From Actinomycetes bacterium (GTDB taxonomy: Bacteria > Actinomycetota > Actinomycetes > Actinomycetales > Cellulomonadaceae), in assembly GCA_023438885.1 (NCBI GenBank), contig JAEXPS010000155.1:1-5132 (forward strand): a DNA stretch of 5,132 bases, given 5' to 3'. Below are positions 1-5,132 of this stretch, piece by piece. The first letter of the stretch is position 1. Every line of letters begins with the position of its first letter. A program made the translations under genes and the position numbers. The notes below the pieces were generated by a model. It did not search any database and was not told where the DNA came from. It saw only the letters and a program-made list of their open reading frames with translations.

Positions 1-1125
1 GGGCGTCCCAGGCCGGACGGCCTGCGGGGTCGCGGTGATCCGGGCCTGCCGGGCGAGGGCGCGCACGTCGGCGACCTGCTCCGGCAGCACGATGGTGACG
101 ACGTCGCCGCCGGACCCGGCACGCGCCGTGCGCCCGGAGCGGTGCAGGTACGCCTTGTGCTCGGCGGGCGGGTCGACGTGCACGACGAGCTCGACGTCGT
201 CGACGTGGATGCCGCGGGCGGCGATGTCGGTGGCGACGAGCACGCGGACGGCGCCGGAGGAGAACGCTGCGAGGTTCCGCTCGCGGGCCGGCTGGCTGAG
301 GTTGCCGTGCAGGTCCACGGCCGGGATCCCGGCGAGGGTGAGCTGCTTGGCGAGCTTCTTGGCCTGGTGCTTGGTGCGCGTGAAGAGCAGACGGCGCCCG
401 ACGCCGGACGCGAGGTGCTCGACGACCTCCCGCTTGGCCTGGGCGCCGTCCACCGTGAACAGGTGGTGGGTCATCGCCGCGACCGGCGCCCGCTCGGGGT
501 CCACCGACTGGCGCAGCGGGTCGTGCAGGAACTCGCGCACGAGGCGGTCGACGCCGTTGTCCAGGGTCGCGGAGAAGAGCAGCCGCTGGCCGCGGGCGGG
601 GGTCGCGGCCATGATGCGCCGGACGCCGGGCAGGAAGCCGAGGTCGGCCATGTGGTCGGCCTCGTCGAGCACGGTGATCTCCACGCCGTCGAGGGTGAGG
701 ACGCCCTGCTTCAGCAGGTCCTCCAGGCGGCCGGGGCACGCGACGAGCACGTCGACGCCGGCCCGCAGGGCCTGCTCCTGGCGGTGCTGCGAGACGCCGC
801 CGAAGACGGTGGAGACGCGCACGCCAACGGCCGCGGCGAGGGGGGTGACCTCCGCGGCGATCTGGGTGGCGAGCTCACGGGTCGGAGCGAGGATCAGTCC
901 GCGCGGCCGGCGCGCCGCGGCCCGGGCGCCGGTGAGGCGGGCCACCACCGGGAGCGCGAACGCCAAGGTCTTCCCGGAGCCGGTGCGGCCGCGGCCGAGC
1001 ACGTCCCGCCCGGCGAGGGTGCCGGGCAGCGTGGCGGCCTGGATCGGGAAGGGCTCGGTGATTCCGCGCGCCATGAGCACGCGGACGAGGGCCTCGGGCA
1101 CGCCGAGGGAGGCAAAGGAAGGCAC
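1..1125 (-). CDS. DEAD-box ATP-dependent RNA helicase, C-terminus cut by window edge
   Basis: Cytoplasmic ATP-dependent RNA helicase of superfamily 2, expected to remodel RNA duplexes in ribosome assembly or mRNA decay. Exact substrate cannot be told. 375 codons are visible and the frame is still open at position 1, so the variable C-terminal tail is missing. Motifs appear in family order: Q motif around residues 21-29 (GITEPFPIQ), Walker A GRTGSGKT at 46-53, motif Ia PTREL at 81-85, GG at 109-110, motif Ib PGR at 131-133, Walker B DEAD at 154-157, SAT at 185-187, motif V ATDIAARG at 298-305 and motif VI HRSGRTAR at 328-335. Both RecA-like domains are therefore present and look intact. I start at GTG 1125-1123 (V-P-S-F-A-S-L-G), because the Q-motif lead-in begins just after it and no ATG lies in frame upstream before 1200. 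A weak GAGAG lies about 11 nt upstream. It is transcribed divergently from the exchanger. Confidence 0.95.
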   Translation of the reverse strand, partial: MPSFASLGVPEALVRVLMARGITEPFPIQAATLPGTLAGRDVLGRGRTGSGKTLAFALPVVARLTGARAAARRPRGLILAPTRELATQIAAEVTPLAAAVGVRVSTVFGGVSQHRQEQALRAGVDVLVACPGRLEDLLKQGVLTLDGVEITVLDEADHMADLGFLPGVRRIMAATPARGQRLLFSATLDNGVDRLVREFLHDPLRQSVDPERAPVAAMTHHLFTVDGAQAKREVVEHLASGVGRRLLFTRTKHQAKKLAKQLTLAGIPAVDLHGNLSQPARERNLAAFSSGAVRVLVATDIAARGIHVDDVELVVHVDPPAEHKAYLHRSGRTARAGSGGDVVTIVLPEQVADVRALARQARITATPQAVRPGTP

Positions 1126-1264
1126 AGGTGGGTTCGCTCTCGTGAGGTCGATGGTCGGGGCTCGCGGCGGCGTGAACGGGGCTGTTCTCGAGGATGCTGC
1201 GCCTCGGGGGCCCGCCGGTGCTCCACGACGTAGGGCGCGCGATCGCGCGGCTCTCGGGGTCAGT

Positions 1265-1280
1265 ATGCCCTACCGGGTAT
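1265..1280. promoter_or_regulatory. Imperfect inverted repeat, possible operator
   Basis: ATGCCC and GGGTAT face each other across a 4-nt spacer. On the minus strand the element reads ATACCC-N4-GGGCAT. The half-sites match as inverted repeats except for one position. It lies about 85 bp upstream of the exchanger start. ATACCC/GGGTAT half-sites are known from CsoR-type metal-sensing repressor operators, and an operator of this sort before a cation transporter would make sense. The match is short and could be chance in such GC-rich DNA. No regulator gene is visible in the window. Confidence 0.2.
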
Positions 1281-1350
1281 CGGCCTGTCGCGGAGTCGTC
1301 CCATGACGCTCGCCGCGCCGCGGGTCGTCGGCGCACGACGGGCGGCGTCC

Positions 1351-1357
1351 GGGAAGG
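1351..1357 (+). promoter_or_regulatory. Ribosome binding site of the exchanger
   Basis: GGGAAGG ends 7 nt before the GTG at 1365. It is the strongest Shine-Dalgarno match in this area and fixes the start there rather than at the in-frame ATG at 1194. Confidence 0.75.
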
Positions 1358-1364
1358 TGTACCC

Positions 1365-2456
1365 GTGACCTGGCTCCTGCTGCTCGCCGGCCTCGCCCTC
1401 CTCGTGCTCGGGGGCGAGACTCTCGTGCGGGGCGCCGGCGCGCTGGCGCGCTCCTTCGGCGTCTCGCCCCTCGTCGTGGGGCTCACGGTGGTCTCCTTTG
1501 CGACGTCCGCCCCCGAGCTGGCGGTGACCCTGGGCGCCACGCTCGCGGGGAACCCGGGGCTCGCGGTGGGCAACGTGATCGGCTCGAACACCGCCAACAT
1601 CCTGCTGGTCCTGGGCGTCGCGGGCGTCATCACCCCGCTCGCCGTGCGGCTCCCGGTGGTCCGGCGGGACGTCCCGGTGCTCGTCGGCATCTCCGTGCTC
1701 CTCGTCGTGCTGAGCGTGGGCGGCGTGGTCACCCGCGTCGACGGGCTCGTCCTCCTCGCCCTGCTCGTGGCCTACTCGGTCTGGGCGGTCGTCCGGAGCC
1801 GGCGCCACGGGGGGGCAGACGAGGACGACGCCGCACCCGTGCCGGGCGCCGCGCCCGGACCGCGGGTACCCCTCGCCCTCGTGCTGGTGGCGGTCGGCGT
1901 CGCCCTGCTGGTCCTGGGCGCGCGCTGGCTCGTGGACGGCGCCACCGACATCGCCGGCGCGCTCGGGATGAGCGACATGGTGATCGGGCTGACCGTGGTC
2001 GCGGTCGGGACGTCGCTGCCGGAGCTGGCGACGTCGGTCATCGCCGCGGTGCGCGGCGACGTCCAGATGGCCGTCGGGAACGCGGTGGGCAGCTGCATCT
2101 TCAACATCGGTGCGGTGATGGGCCTGACCGCCCTCATCTCCCCGACGGGCGTGCCGATCGCCGCCAGCGCGCTCCGGTTCGACCTGCCCGTCATGGTGGC
2201 GGTCGCGCTGGCCCTGCTGCCGATCGCCTTCACCGGGCTGCGGATCGCCCGCTGGGAGGCCGCGCTCTTCGTCCTGCTGTACGCCGCCTACGTGACGTAC
2301 CTGCTGATGGACTCCGGGGGCCACTCGGCGCTGCCGCAGTACAGCACCGTCATGCTGGCCTTCGTCCTCCCGATCACGGCGCTGACCCTCATCGTCCTCG
2401 CGACCTACGAGCTGGGGCTGCGCCGCGGGCGGCGGGAGGCCGAACGGGGCTCGTGA
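1365..2456 (+). CDS. Calcium/sodium antiporter, YrbG-like (CaCA superfamily)
   Basis: Integral membrane protein of 363 residues expected to exchange Ca2+ (or a similar cation) for Na+ or H+ across the cytoplasmic membrane. The two diagnostic, internally homologous alpha repeats are present. Repeat 1 has SAPEL at 48-52 (acidic Glu51) followed by GNVIGSN at 69-75. Repeat 2 has GTSLPEL at 215-221 (Glu220) followed by GNAVGSCIFN at 238-247. Each half begins with hydrophobic helices. A charged cytoplasmic-type loop (about 144-168, with an acidic DEDD stretch) separates the halves, and the protein ends in further helices and a basic tail. The N-terminus starts directly in a transmembrane helix after GTG 1365, which has a good ribosome binding site. 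Length fits the bacterial family, which is slightly over 300 residues in Escherichia coli. The gene stands alone: divergent from the helicase, and convergent with the RHS remnant 44 bp downstream. Ion specificity and direction cannot be read from sequence. Confidence 0.93.
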   Translation: MTWLLLLAGLALLVLGGETLVRGAGALARSFGVSPLVVGLTVVSFATSAPELAVTLGATLAGNPGLAVGNVIGSNTANILLVLGVAGVITPLAVRLPVVRRDVPVLVGISVLLVVLSVGGVVTRVDGLVLLALLVAYSVWAVVRSRRHGGADEDDAAPVPGAAPGPRVPLALVLVAVGVALLVLGARWLVDGATDIAGALGMSDMVIGLTVVAVGTSLPELATSVIAAVRGDVQMAVGNAVGSCIFNIGAVMGLTALISPTGVPIAASALRFDLPVMVAVALALLPIAFTGLRIARWEAALFVLLYAAYVTYLLMDSGGHSALPQYSTVMLAFVLPITALTLIVLATYELGLRRGRREAERGS

Positions 2457-2468
2457 CCGCGAGCCGTT
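2443..2468 (+). terminator. Possible hairpin terminator overlapping the exchanger stop codon
   Basis: GGCTCG (2448-2453) and CGAGCC (2460-2465) pair across TGACCG, which contains the stop codon. With a two-base G bulge the stem extends to AACG (2443-2446) against CGTT (2465-2468). No U-tract follows, which is common in high-GC actinobacteria but weakens the call. It sits at the convergent junction with the RHS remnant. Confidence 0.3.
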
Positions 2469-2500
2469 GCCGTGAGAGCCGTCCCGGCGACGCAACGCAC

Positions 2501-2986
2501 CTAGGAGCGGAAGACCTCGGACGCGGGGGGCAAGCCTCGGGAGGATGCGACCGGCAGGGTGGCGACGACGTCGCCGTGCAGGTCGACCAGCCGCACCACC
2601 CGACCACCCGCGAGCGTGGTCGTGACCGCCAGGTCACCCTCCACCCCCGAGACGAACCGCGTCACGTCCGACGGCAGGGTCGAGTCGTCCAGGACCCACG
2701 CCGGCTCATCAGAGTCCGTCGCGTGGTGGGAGACCTTGGTGACCGACGACGCCCACGCGTCGCCCACCCACGCGAACTCCTCGTAGGTGGAGCGCCGCTG
2801 GGTCGGGTCCAGACCCCACTGCACCCGCGCCTGCCCGGGGATCTGCTGGGCGGCGATCAGGTCGTTGACATTGAACTTGTTCGCCACGACCCCGGTGCCG
2901 TCACCGTCGGGCATGGCCGCGATCCGGCCCAGCGGGTGATACGTCCACCCGACCCACCGAACCCGGAGACCAGACGATCCGCCGAG
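2501..2986 (-). pseudogene. RHS core remnant (orphan fragment, no toxin tip)
   Basis: An open frame runs from a stop at 2989-2987 to a TAG at 2503-2501, about 161 codons. Its first ATG is at 2914, but RHS-like sequence begins before it (GWTYHPLGRIAAMPDGDG), so the ATG is unlikely to be a true start. The middle (WASSVTKVSHH to DVVATLP) is the same RHS core stretch found near the right edge of the window, with 165 of 203 bases identical and no gaps by hand count. It then departs after GDVVATLPVA, ending SEVFRS-stop where the other copy continues LFRADEFGN. It therefore lacks the DPxG core end, HINT and toxin. In another frame just upstream (about 2991-2955) DSADRLVSGF reads like more RHS, which suggests a one-base shift near 2955 and a 5' end broken around 2990. 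I see no ribosome binding site. It is most likely a decayed scar of an earlier tip exchange, not an expressed protein. Confidence 0.75.
2552..2754. repeat. RHS core direct repeat, copy A (in remnant)
   Basis: This stretch aligns without gaps to 4889-5091 (constant offset 2337). A hand count gives 38 mismatches over 203 bp, about 81 percent identity, and most changes are silent or conservative in the encoded RHS peptide. Both copies have the same orientation. Homology stops abruptly at both ends. Confidence 0.9.
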
Positions 2987-3116
2987 TCATGCATCGGTCC
3001 TGACCCGCGTCGCGTCCGCTCCCCCGCCGGATCGATGAGACGTGAAGGAGCGGGCCGCCGGCTCGGTGAGCGCCGAAGTGCCCTTCAGCCGCTGAACCAC
3101 GTCTCGAACAGCAGCC
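2987..3116. other. Non-coding spacer between immunity candidate and RHS remnant
   Basis: No convincing gene is seen in these 130 bp. CCGCTCC (3016-3022) can pair with GGAGCGG (3047-3053) across a 24-nt loop, a poor terminator candidate for the toxin-immunity transcript. The left end carries the DSADR-like out-of-frame trace of the RHS remnant. Confidence 0.4.
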
Positions 3117-3560
3117 TCAAGTGCGCTCGCGCGGCCGGTGATCCGCGTCGAGCGCAACGGCGTCGACGATTTCGCGGATCTCCGGAAGGCTGCTCGCGAT
3201 CTTCCTGCGCGCTGCGAGCGCCTCGGCCGCGGTCACCGCGTCACTGAGCAGCGCCAGGAGCACGCCGCGACGGTCATCGACCGGTTCCGTCGGGACCGCC
3301 GCCTGAACCATTAGCAGCATCCTCTTCCGGCTGAACGTCCCTGTCCGCACCCCCTCGAACTCGAGCGGTGGGAGCAAGCGCCCCTCGACGTGGAAGACCA
3401 CATTCACCGAGAGCGGGCTGCGGACCCCCTCCCTAAGGGCGATCACCGCGCTCATCAGCCGCCGAATCTCCGGCCGCCATTGCCCGTCAACCTCAGGCGA
3501 GCCGCCGAAGACCGCACCGAGCGACAGCGCCTCCTGCGGCTCGCTGCTCTCGATCACCAT
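3117..3560 (-). CDS. Putative immunity protein of the RHS toxin
   Basis: A 147-residue protein of unrecognised family, called immunity from position: it follows the toxin tip directly, same strand, its ATG (3560-3558) overlapping the toxin stop TGA (3556-3554) by 7 nt, the classic toxin-immunity arrangement. AGGAGG (3569-3564) lies 3 nt before that ATG and 6 nt before the next codon, GTG 3557, so either may be the start. Start codons further upstream (to 3734) would read through the toxin gene in another frame and are rejected. The protein looks soluble, with no signal peptide or membrane helix and charges nearly balanced. It has a beta-like middle (SVNVVFHVEGRLLPPLEFEG, about 50-69) followed by helix-like stretches (LLALLSDAVTAAEALAARR and after). 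21 of 147 codons end in A or T, more than in the flanking housekeeping genes, fitting co-transfer with the toxin. Binding and neutralising the toxin is inference. Confidence 0.72.
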   Translation of the reverse strand: MVIESSEPQEALSLGAVFGGSPEVDGQWRPEIRRLMSAVIALREGVRSPLSVNVVFHVEGRLLPPLEFEGVRTGTFSRKRMLLMVQAAVPTEPVDDRRGVLLALLSDAVTAAEALAARRKIASSLPEIREIVDAVALDADHRPRERT

Positions 3561-3820
3561 CCGCCTCCTGCCCAGCGCTCCCTGTTGAGCGGCCCACGGT
3601 GGTGCTCGACCATCCATCGCTCGATCCGTGCCATGTCGCGCCGCGACCCGGTTGCGATCGGCGTGAACTGCTTGTTCCGGAGGAACCAGCCTGGGTACCG
3701 GGCGCGAGGGTTGGTGCGGCTGGTGATGCCCCACTTCAGCAGATTGCCCTGCGCGTCATCAAGTCTGTATAGCGTCGTAGTCCTCGGGCTCGCCAACGAG
3801 TTGCCGTGGGGCGATGGGCA
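3554..3820 (-). other. Toxin tip region: 88-residue GIY-YIG (URI)-like nuclease domain
   Basis: This is the segment after the HINT His-Asn/Cys boundary. The family catalytic set can be assigned by position: Tyr422 in TLY for GIY, KWG (433-435) in place of YIG, a basic residue 8-10 positions later (Arg443 or Arg445), the metal-binding Glu471 in RIERWM and Asn483 in PLN. The domain is compact, as in Tox-URI toxins. Sixteen of its 88 codons end in A or T, including the CTA-TAC-AGA-CTT-GAT run, against 11 of 146 in HINT. Confidence 0.7.
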
Positions 3821-5132
3821 GTTGTGAACGAGTGCGTTGAGGTTACCGTTCGCCGTGGCGATGTAGTAGGTGTGGGTGCCGGCGACGGACAGGTTGTAGA
3901 CGGTCTGGCCGGACAGCCAGCCGCGGTCGTGCATGGCTTGCACGACCAGGAGGCCCCCGGTGGATCCGCGCAGCTGGTCTCCGGCGGTAACGTCGATGGC
4001 GTCGGTCCAGCCCTTGCCGTCCACCCAGATCGGGTGGTTTGCGGTCGCGGTCCAGGTCCCGGCGTCGGTGACGACGTCGACCAGGTGCTTGTCCCCCGAC
4101 CCGACGATCGGGCTGATCACCGGCTGCGCCGTCGTCTCACCGGTCAGCGGGTCAGTGGTCAAGACCAGGTCCCCGGTCTGGAGGGTCTCGATCGGCGCCA
4201 GGGTGCCATCGGCCAGGACGACCAGGGTGCCCGGGATGAAGCTGTTGCCGACCCGGCACGAGACCGGGCTGCGCCGGGCGGTGGAGGTCACCCGCGCCAC
4301 CGCGGCCCGGGCCCGTGACGCCACGGTGGAGCCCGCCCGGGCGAGGCGGGGTGCGGCGCGAGCGGCCTGCCCTGCGGCGCGGGCCACGTTGACCGCCCGT
4401 GCGGCGACGCGCACGCCGGCGCCGGCGCCGACGAGTGCGGCGGCGGCGGGGATGCCCATCTCGATGGCCTTGGCGGTGTTGCCTTGCGCGGCGTAGGCGA
4501 CCGCGGACACCCCGGCGGCGGCGGCCCCGATCGGGCCGGGGATGATCGAGGCGACCTCGCCCACCGCGGCCACCACGTTCAGCAGGGACCCGAAGGAGAA
4601 CGTCCCGCCAAGGTCGGTGCAGTTGACCGGGTCGGCGTTGCAGTAGTCATACGCCGACGCGGATCCGCCCGGCACCGGGTCCGGGGACATGAACCGCCCC
4701 GTGGCCGGCTGGTACAGGCGAACGCCCATCAGGATCACGCCACCGAGCGCCTCACCCGAACGCTGGAACGCGCCCAGCCACCCGTACCGGCCGGGCGGGG
4801 AGCCGAAGCCCAGGTTCTGGTTCCCGAACTCGTCGGCCCGGAACAGCTGCAGTCCTGTCCACGTCGGGGTGGTCGTCGAGTTCGCCAGCGGCAGGGTGCC
4901 CACCACGTCCCCGTGCAGGTCGACCAGCTGGATCACCCGGCTCCCGCTCAGGGAGGTGGTAATGGCCAGGTCGCCCTCCACTCCGGAGACGTACCGGGTC
5001 ACGTTCGAGGGCAGCGTCGAGTCCTCCAGCACCCACGCCGGCTCGTCGGAGTCGGTGGAGTAGTGCGAGACCTTGGTGATCGACGACGCCCCCCGGCACC
5101 AGGCGCGGCAATCGCGGCAGCGCCATCGGGAC
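3554..5132 (-). CDS. RHS polymorphic toxin, C-terminal part: core end, HINT, GIY-YIG-like nuclease tip
   Basis: The 3' part of an RHS-family contact-dependent toxin; the 5' part is beyond the right edge. Residues are numbered from Met at 5032-5030, which is internal, not the start; the frame is open to the edge. Residues 1-143 are the end of the RHS core, with YD-repeat-like text and the core signature RLYQPATGRFMSPDP (105-119) then YDYCNADP and a final LGG. Residues 144-258 are a Gly/Ala-rich, partly hydrophobic, then Arg/Ala-rich pre-toxin segment. Residues 259-404 are a HINT autoprocessing domain: CRVGNSF (259-265), VLADG, LQTGDLVLTTDP, TATANHP (328-334), THTYYI and final LVHN before Cys405. 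Residues 405-492 are the tip: LYRL with Tyr422, KWGIT (433-437) ten residues on, Arg443/Arg445, Glu471 and Asn483, the order and spacing of a GIY-YIG nuclease. Cleavage after Asn404 would free the tip. The immunity ORF overlaps its stop. Nuclease activity is inferred. Confidence 0.88.
   Translation of the reverse strand, partial: SRWRCRDCRAWCRGASSITKVSHYSTDSDEPAWVLEDSTLPSNVTRYVSGVEGDLAITTSLSGSRVIQLVDLHGDVVGTLPLANSTTTPTWTGLQLFRADEFGNQNLGFGSPPGRYGWLGAFQRSGEALGGVILMGVRLYQPATGRFMSPDPVPGGSASAYDYCNADPVNCTDLGGTFSFGSLLNVVAAVGEVASIIPGPIGAAAAGVSAVAYAAQGNTAKAIEMGIPAAAALVGAGAGVRVAARAVNVARAAGQAARAAPRLARAGSTVASRARAAVARVTSTARRSPVSCRVGNSFIPGTLVVLADGTLAPIETLQTGDLVLTTDPLTGETTAQPVISPIVGSGDKHLVDVVTDAGTWTATANHPIWVDGKGWTDAIDVTAGDQLRGSTGGLLVVQAMHDRGWLSGQTVYNLSVAGTHTYYIATANGNLNALVHNCPSPHGNSLASPRTTTLYRLDDAQGNLLKWGITSRTNPRARYPGWFLRNKQFTPIATGSRRDMARIERWMVEHHRGPLNRERWAGGGW
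3564..3569 (-). promoter_or_regulatory. Ribosome binding site inside the toxin gene for the immunity ORF
   Basis: A perfect AGGAGG sits within the last codons of the toxin (Ala-Gly-Gly near the C-terminus). Spacing is 3 nt to ATG 3560 and 6 nt to GTG 3557. This implies translational coupling of toxin and immunity, and the better spacing slightly favours the GTG start. Confidence 0.7.
4889..5091. repeat. RHS core direct repeat, copy B (in toxin gene)
   Basis: This is the partner of 2552-2754, same orientation and gap-free, about 81 percent identical by hand count. It encodes the core stretch ASSITKVSHYSTDSDEPAW through GDVVGTLP. Homology ends sharply at 5091, where the remnant continues with AWVGDAW while this copy reads a Cys/Arg/Trp-rich stretch. 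Confidence 0.9.

Larger units (their letters stand above)
1126..1364. promoter_or_regulatory. Divergent intergenic region between helicase and exchanger
   Basis: This 239-bp spacer separates two divergent start codons, so it should carry both promoters. I could not find a convincing pair of -35 and -10 boxes on either strand; the sequence is too GC-rich for a secure call. It holds a perfect 14-bp palindrome (CGCGCGATCGCGCG, 1236-1249) and an imperfect inverted repeat at 1265-1280, listed separately. The plus-strand frame of the exchanger stays open back to an ATG at 1194, but that extension is Arg/Gly/Pro-rich, has no membrane character and lies upstream of the good ribosome binding site, so I treat it as non-coding. 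Confidence 0.5.

Noticed and set aside
142..1306. Long plus-strand open frames across the helicase region
   Set aside because: They are Arg/Ser or Gly/Asp-rich antisense shadows in GC-rich DNA; the minus strand encodes every DEAD-box motif in order.
1194..1364. N-terminal extension of the exchanger to the ATG at 1194
   Set aside because: The 57 extra residues are not membrane-like, no good ribosome binding site precedes that ATG, and GGGAAGG sits 7 nt before GTG 1365.
2453..3247. 264-residue plus-strand open frame over the RHS remnant
   Set aside because: Its Asp/Arg/His/Pro-rich text is the antisense of the RHS core; it has no domain sense and overlaps the exchanger stop.
3561..3734. Longer immunity protein starting at ATG 3734
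   Set aside because: The extra 58 residues are an out-of-frame reading of the toxin tip; the Shine-Dalgarno at 3569-3564 supports the start at 3560 or 3557.
3806..4496. Plus-strand open frames opposite the HINT and pre-toxin segments
   Set aside because: They are antisense shadows; HINT motifs on the minus strand are clear.
4259..4600. Transmembrane protein or holin in the Ala/Gly-rich pre-toxin segment
   Set aside because: The hydrophobic stretch is in frame between RHS core and HINT and is typical of pre-toxin linkers; no separate start or ribosome binding site is visible.
2501..5132. Insertion sequence or prophage as the cause of the RHS duplication
   Set aside because: No transposase, integrase, terminal inverted repeats or target-site duplication could be seen; homologous exchange in the core explains the repeats.
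1..5132. CRISPR array, tRNA or rRNA genes
   Set aside because: No regularly spaced repeats, cloverleaf or conserved rRNA segments were found on either strand.

Overview
The window is very GC-rich, with codons ending almost entirely in G or C. Together with the flavour of the RHS and helicase proteins, this points to a high-GC actinobacterium, possibly of the Cellulomonas/Micrococcales type. The lineage is inferred from composition and protein style only.

Layout. Positions 1-1125 (minus strand) hold most of a DEAD-box RNA helicase whose C-terminal tail lies beyond the left edge. A divergent spacer of about 240 bp follows. Positions 1365-2456 (plus strand) hold a complete YrbG-like sodium/calcium exchanger. 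These two genes look like ordinary chromosomal genes. From 2501 to the right edge everything is on the minus strand and belongs to an RHS polymorphic-toxin locus. Read in its own direction (right to left), the locus has three parts. First comes the 3' part of an RHS gene (5132-3554), with the end of the RHS core, an Ala-rich pre-toxin segment, a HINT self-cleaving domain and a short C-terminal toxin that I read as a GIY-YIG (URI-type) nuclease. Next is a 147-residue ORF (3560-3117) overlapping the toxin stop by 7 nt, best read as its immunity protein. Last is a broken RHS core fragment (2986-2501) without a toxin, a diverged copy of a stretch of the upstream core.

How it works together (inference from the polymorphic-toxin family): the RHS shell presents or encloses the C-terminal tip, HINT cuts after a His-Asn before a Cys, the released nuclease attacks nucleic acid in a neighbouring cell, and the co-translated small protein protects the producer. 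The codon usage of the tip and the immunity gene is less GC3-biased than that of HINT and the flanking housekeeping genes, as expected for a cassette swapped in by recombination. The leftover core fragment downstream is probably a scar of earlier swaps. The most novel items are the unassigned immunity candidate paired with the GIY-YIG-like tip, and the core duplication with abrupt breakpoints.
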